From Cupriavidus basilensis (lineage in GTDB: Bacteria > Pseudomonadota > Gammaproteobacteria > Burkholderiales > Burkholderiaceae): a stretch of 64,000 bases of DNA. Of the stretch, positions 62,590 through 64,000 are shown in pieces. Position numbers and translations under genes: made by a program. The stretch lies in assembly GCF_008801925.2 (NCBI RefSeq), contig NZ_CP062803.1:1736001-1800000 (forward strand), written 5' to 3'. The stretch's first letter is position 1; each line of letters starts with the position of its first letter. The notes below the pieces were generated by a model, which did not search any database, was not told the origin of the DNA, and saw nothing but the letters and a program-made list of their open reading frames with translations.

Positions 62590-63222
62590 CTATTTCTTGG
62601 ATTCGTATGCCATCCGCACCGCCAGACCTGTCAGAACGCTTCCCATCAGCCAACGCTGCACCAATAGCCACTGCGGGCGTCCTGACAGGAAGGTGGAGAT
62701 CGATCCGGCCGTCACGATGATCAGTGCATTCACAGCGAGGCTGATCGAAATCTGAACGCCGCCGAGCGCCAGCGACTGGGTAAGAACACTGCCATGTCCT
62801 TCCGTAATGAATTGGGGCAGCAGAGACAGATACATGACGGCGATTTTTGGATTCGCCAGGTTGGTGATAAACCCCATGCTGAAGAGCTTCCTTGGGGTAT
62901 CGACCGGCAGGTCGCGCACTGCAAACGCGGACCGTCCGCCCGGTTTGACCGCTTGCCAGGCAAGATAGAGAAGGTACAAAGCGCCGCCAATGCGAAGCGT
63001 GTCGTATGCGTAAGGTACCGCAAATACGAAAGCCGTAATTCCGAATGCCGCGCACAGCATGTAGAACACAAAGCCCAGAGCAACGCCGCCCAATGAAATG
63101 AGGCCTGCGCGTCTGCCTTGGCAAATGGAGCGGGAAATCAGATAAATCATGTTCGGCCCCGGCGTTAAAACCATTCCCAAGGCCACAAGAGCGAACATCA
63201 GCAAGTGTGCAAAATCAGGCAT
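62590..63222 (-). CDS. LysE/RhtB-family amino-acid exporter
   Basis: A 210-residue membrane protein with about six hydrophobic segments. The family start LVALGMVLTPGPNMIYLISRS, GVALGFVFYMLCAAFG, YLLYLAWQAVKPGG and GFITNLANPKIAVMYLSLLPQFI are all seen. It would export amino acids or derivatives such as homoserine or threonine. MPDFAHLLMF was chosen as start; an upstream in-frame extension lacks family support. GC content seems lower than that of its neighbours, a weak sign of different origin. The 236-bp gap after polB holds nothing I recognise. Confidence 0.9.
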   Translation of the reverse strand: MPDFAHLLMFALVALGMVLTPGPNMIYLISRSICQGRRAGLISLGGVALGFVFYMLCAAFGITAFVFAVPYAYDTLRIGGALYLLYLAWQAVKPGGRSAFAVRDLPVDTPRKLFSMGFITNLANPKIAVMYLSLLPQFITEGHGSVLTQSLALGGVQISISLAVNALIIVTAGSISTFLSGRPQWLLVQRWLMGSVLTGLAVRMAYESKK

Positions 63223-63396
63223 AACCCATCTCCAAGGATAGTAGGTAATGCCCAGGCGCGCGGCGGCTAGCAACCTCACGCTCCCCGATAGTGCCCTATC
63301 TGTATGCGCCAGTCACATGAGTGCAGAAATCATAGCACAGGAGAAAATGCTTTAGGCCACGGGAAGAATCATTGGCAACGCGGGGGATACGCTCCT

Positions 63397-63894
63397 TCAG
63401 CTTGCGGATAGGTTTTGGCCCAGCCGTGCTGCTTCTATCGCGGCGATGTCGATCTTTTTCATGGTCATCATCGCGTCAAACGCGCGCCTGGCCACAGCAG
63501 GATCAGGGTCGGATATTGCCGCGGTGAGGGCGCGCGGGGTGATCTGCCATGACAAGCCCCAGCGGTCCTTGCACCAGCCGCATGCGCTTTCCTGGCCGCC
63601 ATTGCCGATGATTGCGTTCCATAAGCGGTCGGTTTCGGCCTGGTCGTCCGTCGCGATTTGAAAAGAGAATGCCTCGTTGTGCTTGAAATACGGGCCGCCG
63701 TTCAGGCCAAGGCAGGGGATGCCGGCGACGGTGAATTCAACCGTCAGGACATCGCCCTGCTTGCCGCCAGGATAGTCGCCCGGTGCGCGGTGGACGGCGC
63801 CGACTGCGCTGTCGGGGAACGTCTGCGCATAGAAGTTCGCGGCGTCAACGGCGCCACCTTCGTACCACAGGCAGATCGTGTTCTTGCTGGTCAT
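63397..63894 (-). CDS. VOC-fold protein, PhnB/3-demethylubiquinone methyltransferase-like
   Basis: A 165-residue vicinal-oxygen-chelate protein of the PhnB-like group: ICLWYEGGAVDAANFYAQTFPDS, VLTVEFTVAGIPCLGLNGGP, FSFQIATDDQAETDRLWNAI, and GWCKDRWGLSWQITP. These proteins are often named 3-demethylubiquinone-9 3-methyltransferase, but they lack a SAM-binding domain and their role is unknown. AGGAG lies 7 bp before the ATG. It is the last gene; the remaining 106 bp of the window (63895-64000) show no feature. Confidence 0.88.
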   Translation of the reverse strand: MTSKNTICLWYEGGAVDAANFYAQTFPDSAVGAVHRAPGDYPGGKQGDVLTVEFTVAGIPCLGLNGGPYFKHNEAFSFQIATDDQAETDRLWNAIIGNGGQESACGWCKDRWGLSWQITPRALTAAISDPDPAVARRAFDAMMTMKKIDIAAIEAARLGQNLSAS

Positions 63895-64000
63895 TTCGCA
63901 TCTCCTGATAAGTTGGCCACCTGCATCCGCGCAGCAGCCGCAGTGACGTCGTGCGTGACTATCTTGTGTGGGTTGCGTGATCTTCGAACGCCGAGACGAT

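Overview
The window is high-GC DNA, densely coded and without tRNA, rRNA, insertion sequences or CRISPR. Gene content and protein style (PpiD, tesA/ATPase pair, Bug- and TRAP-type binding proteins, Hmp/NsrR, citryl-CoA-lyase-like enzyme, Rrf2/IclR/LysR/MarR regulators) point to a beta-proteobacterium of the Burkholderiaceae, most like Cupriavidus or Ralstonia. This is inferred from protein resemblance, not from a marker gene. Most genes are housekeeping or accessory catabolic, efflux and stress genes arranged in small, locally regulated cassettes.

Layout. 1-4.7 kb: the end of ppiD, tesA and an ABC ATPase with overlapping divergent starts, and pgi. 4.9-13.3 kb (all minus): an amidase, a TRAP transporter (dctPQM), a D-amino-acid dehydrogenase, a bifunctional NAD(P)HX repair enzyme (nnr) and an EamA exporter. 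13.6-20.2 kb (plus): a MarR-like regulator, a full-length fused 5-oxoprolinase/hydantoinase and a cytoplasmic alkylsulfatase. 20.4-24.5 kb: purL with a strong terminator. 24.7-29.6 kb: a small unknown gene, a molybdopterin oxidoreductase with its cytochrome b, an exported DUF5666-like protein and a two-component system. 29.6-31.7 kb: hmp and nsrR, divergent, with NsrR-like palindromes between them.

31.8-36.9 kb: a marR-nodT-emrA-emrB efflux cassette with the same ATCTGA-N4-TCAGAT operator in front of three of its genes. 37-39.8 kb: an AraC regulator divergent from an unknown gene and an FAD monooxygenase. 39.9-42.2 kb: the most unusual locus. Two divergent exported proteins are built almost wholly from a 12-residue DPYTDGA(K/R) repeat. 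They sit with a 33-residue membrane peptide, a TetR regulator, three matching TetR operators inside promoters, and a possible short terminated RNA.

42.3-47.1 kb: a Nudix-metallo-beta-lactamase fusion, an isolated fliD and small unknown genes. 47.2-52.8 kb: an aromatic-degradation-like set (FAD hydroxylase, DUF2783, MarR, rubredoxin, esterase, LigB-type dioxygenase, LysR) with two matching palindromes upstream of the hydroxylase. 52.8-58 kb: an IclR-controlled acid-catabolic operon (Bug binding protein, acyl-CoA ligase, citryl-CoA-lyase-like enzyme, short-chain dehydrogenase). 58-64 kb: a chemoreceptor behind a textbook sigma-28 promoter, DNA polymerase II (polB), a LysE exporter and a VOC-fold protein.

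A recurring feature is very short tandem repeats (9 and 12 bp). They lie at gene ends, where the stop codon is part of or abuts the repeat, and inside coding sequence.
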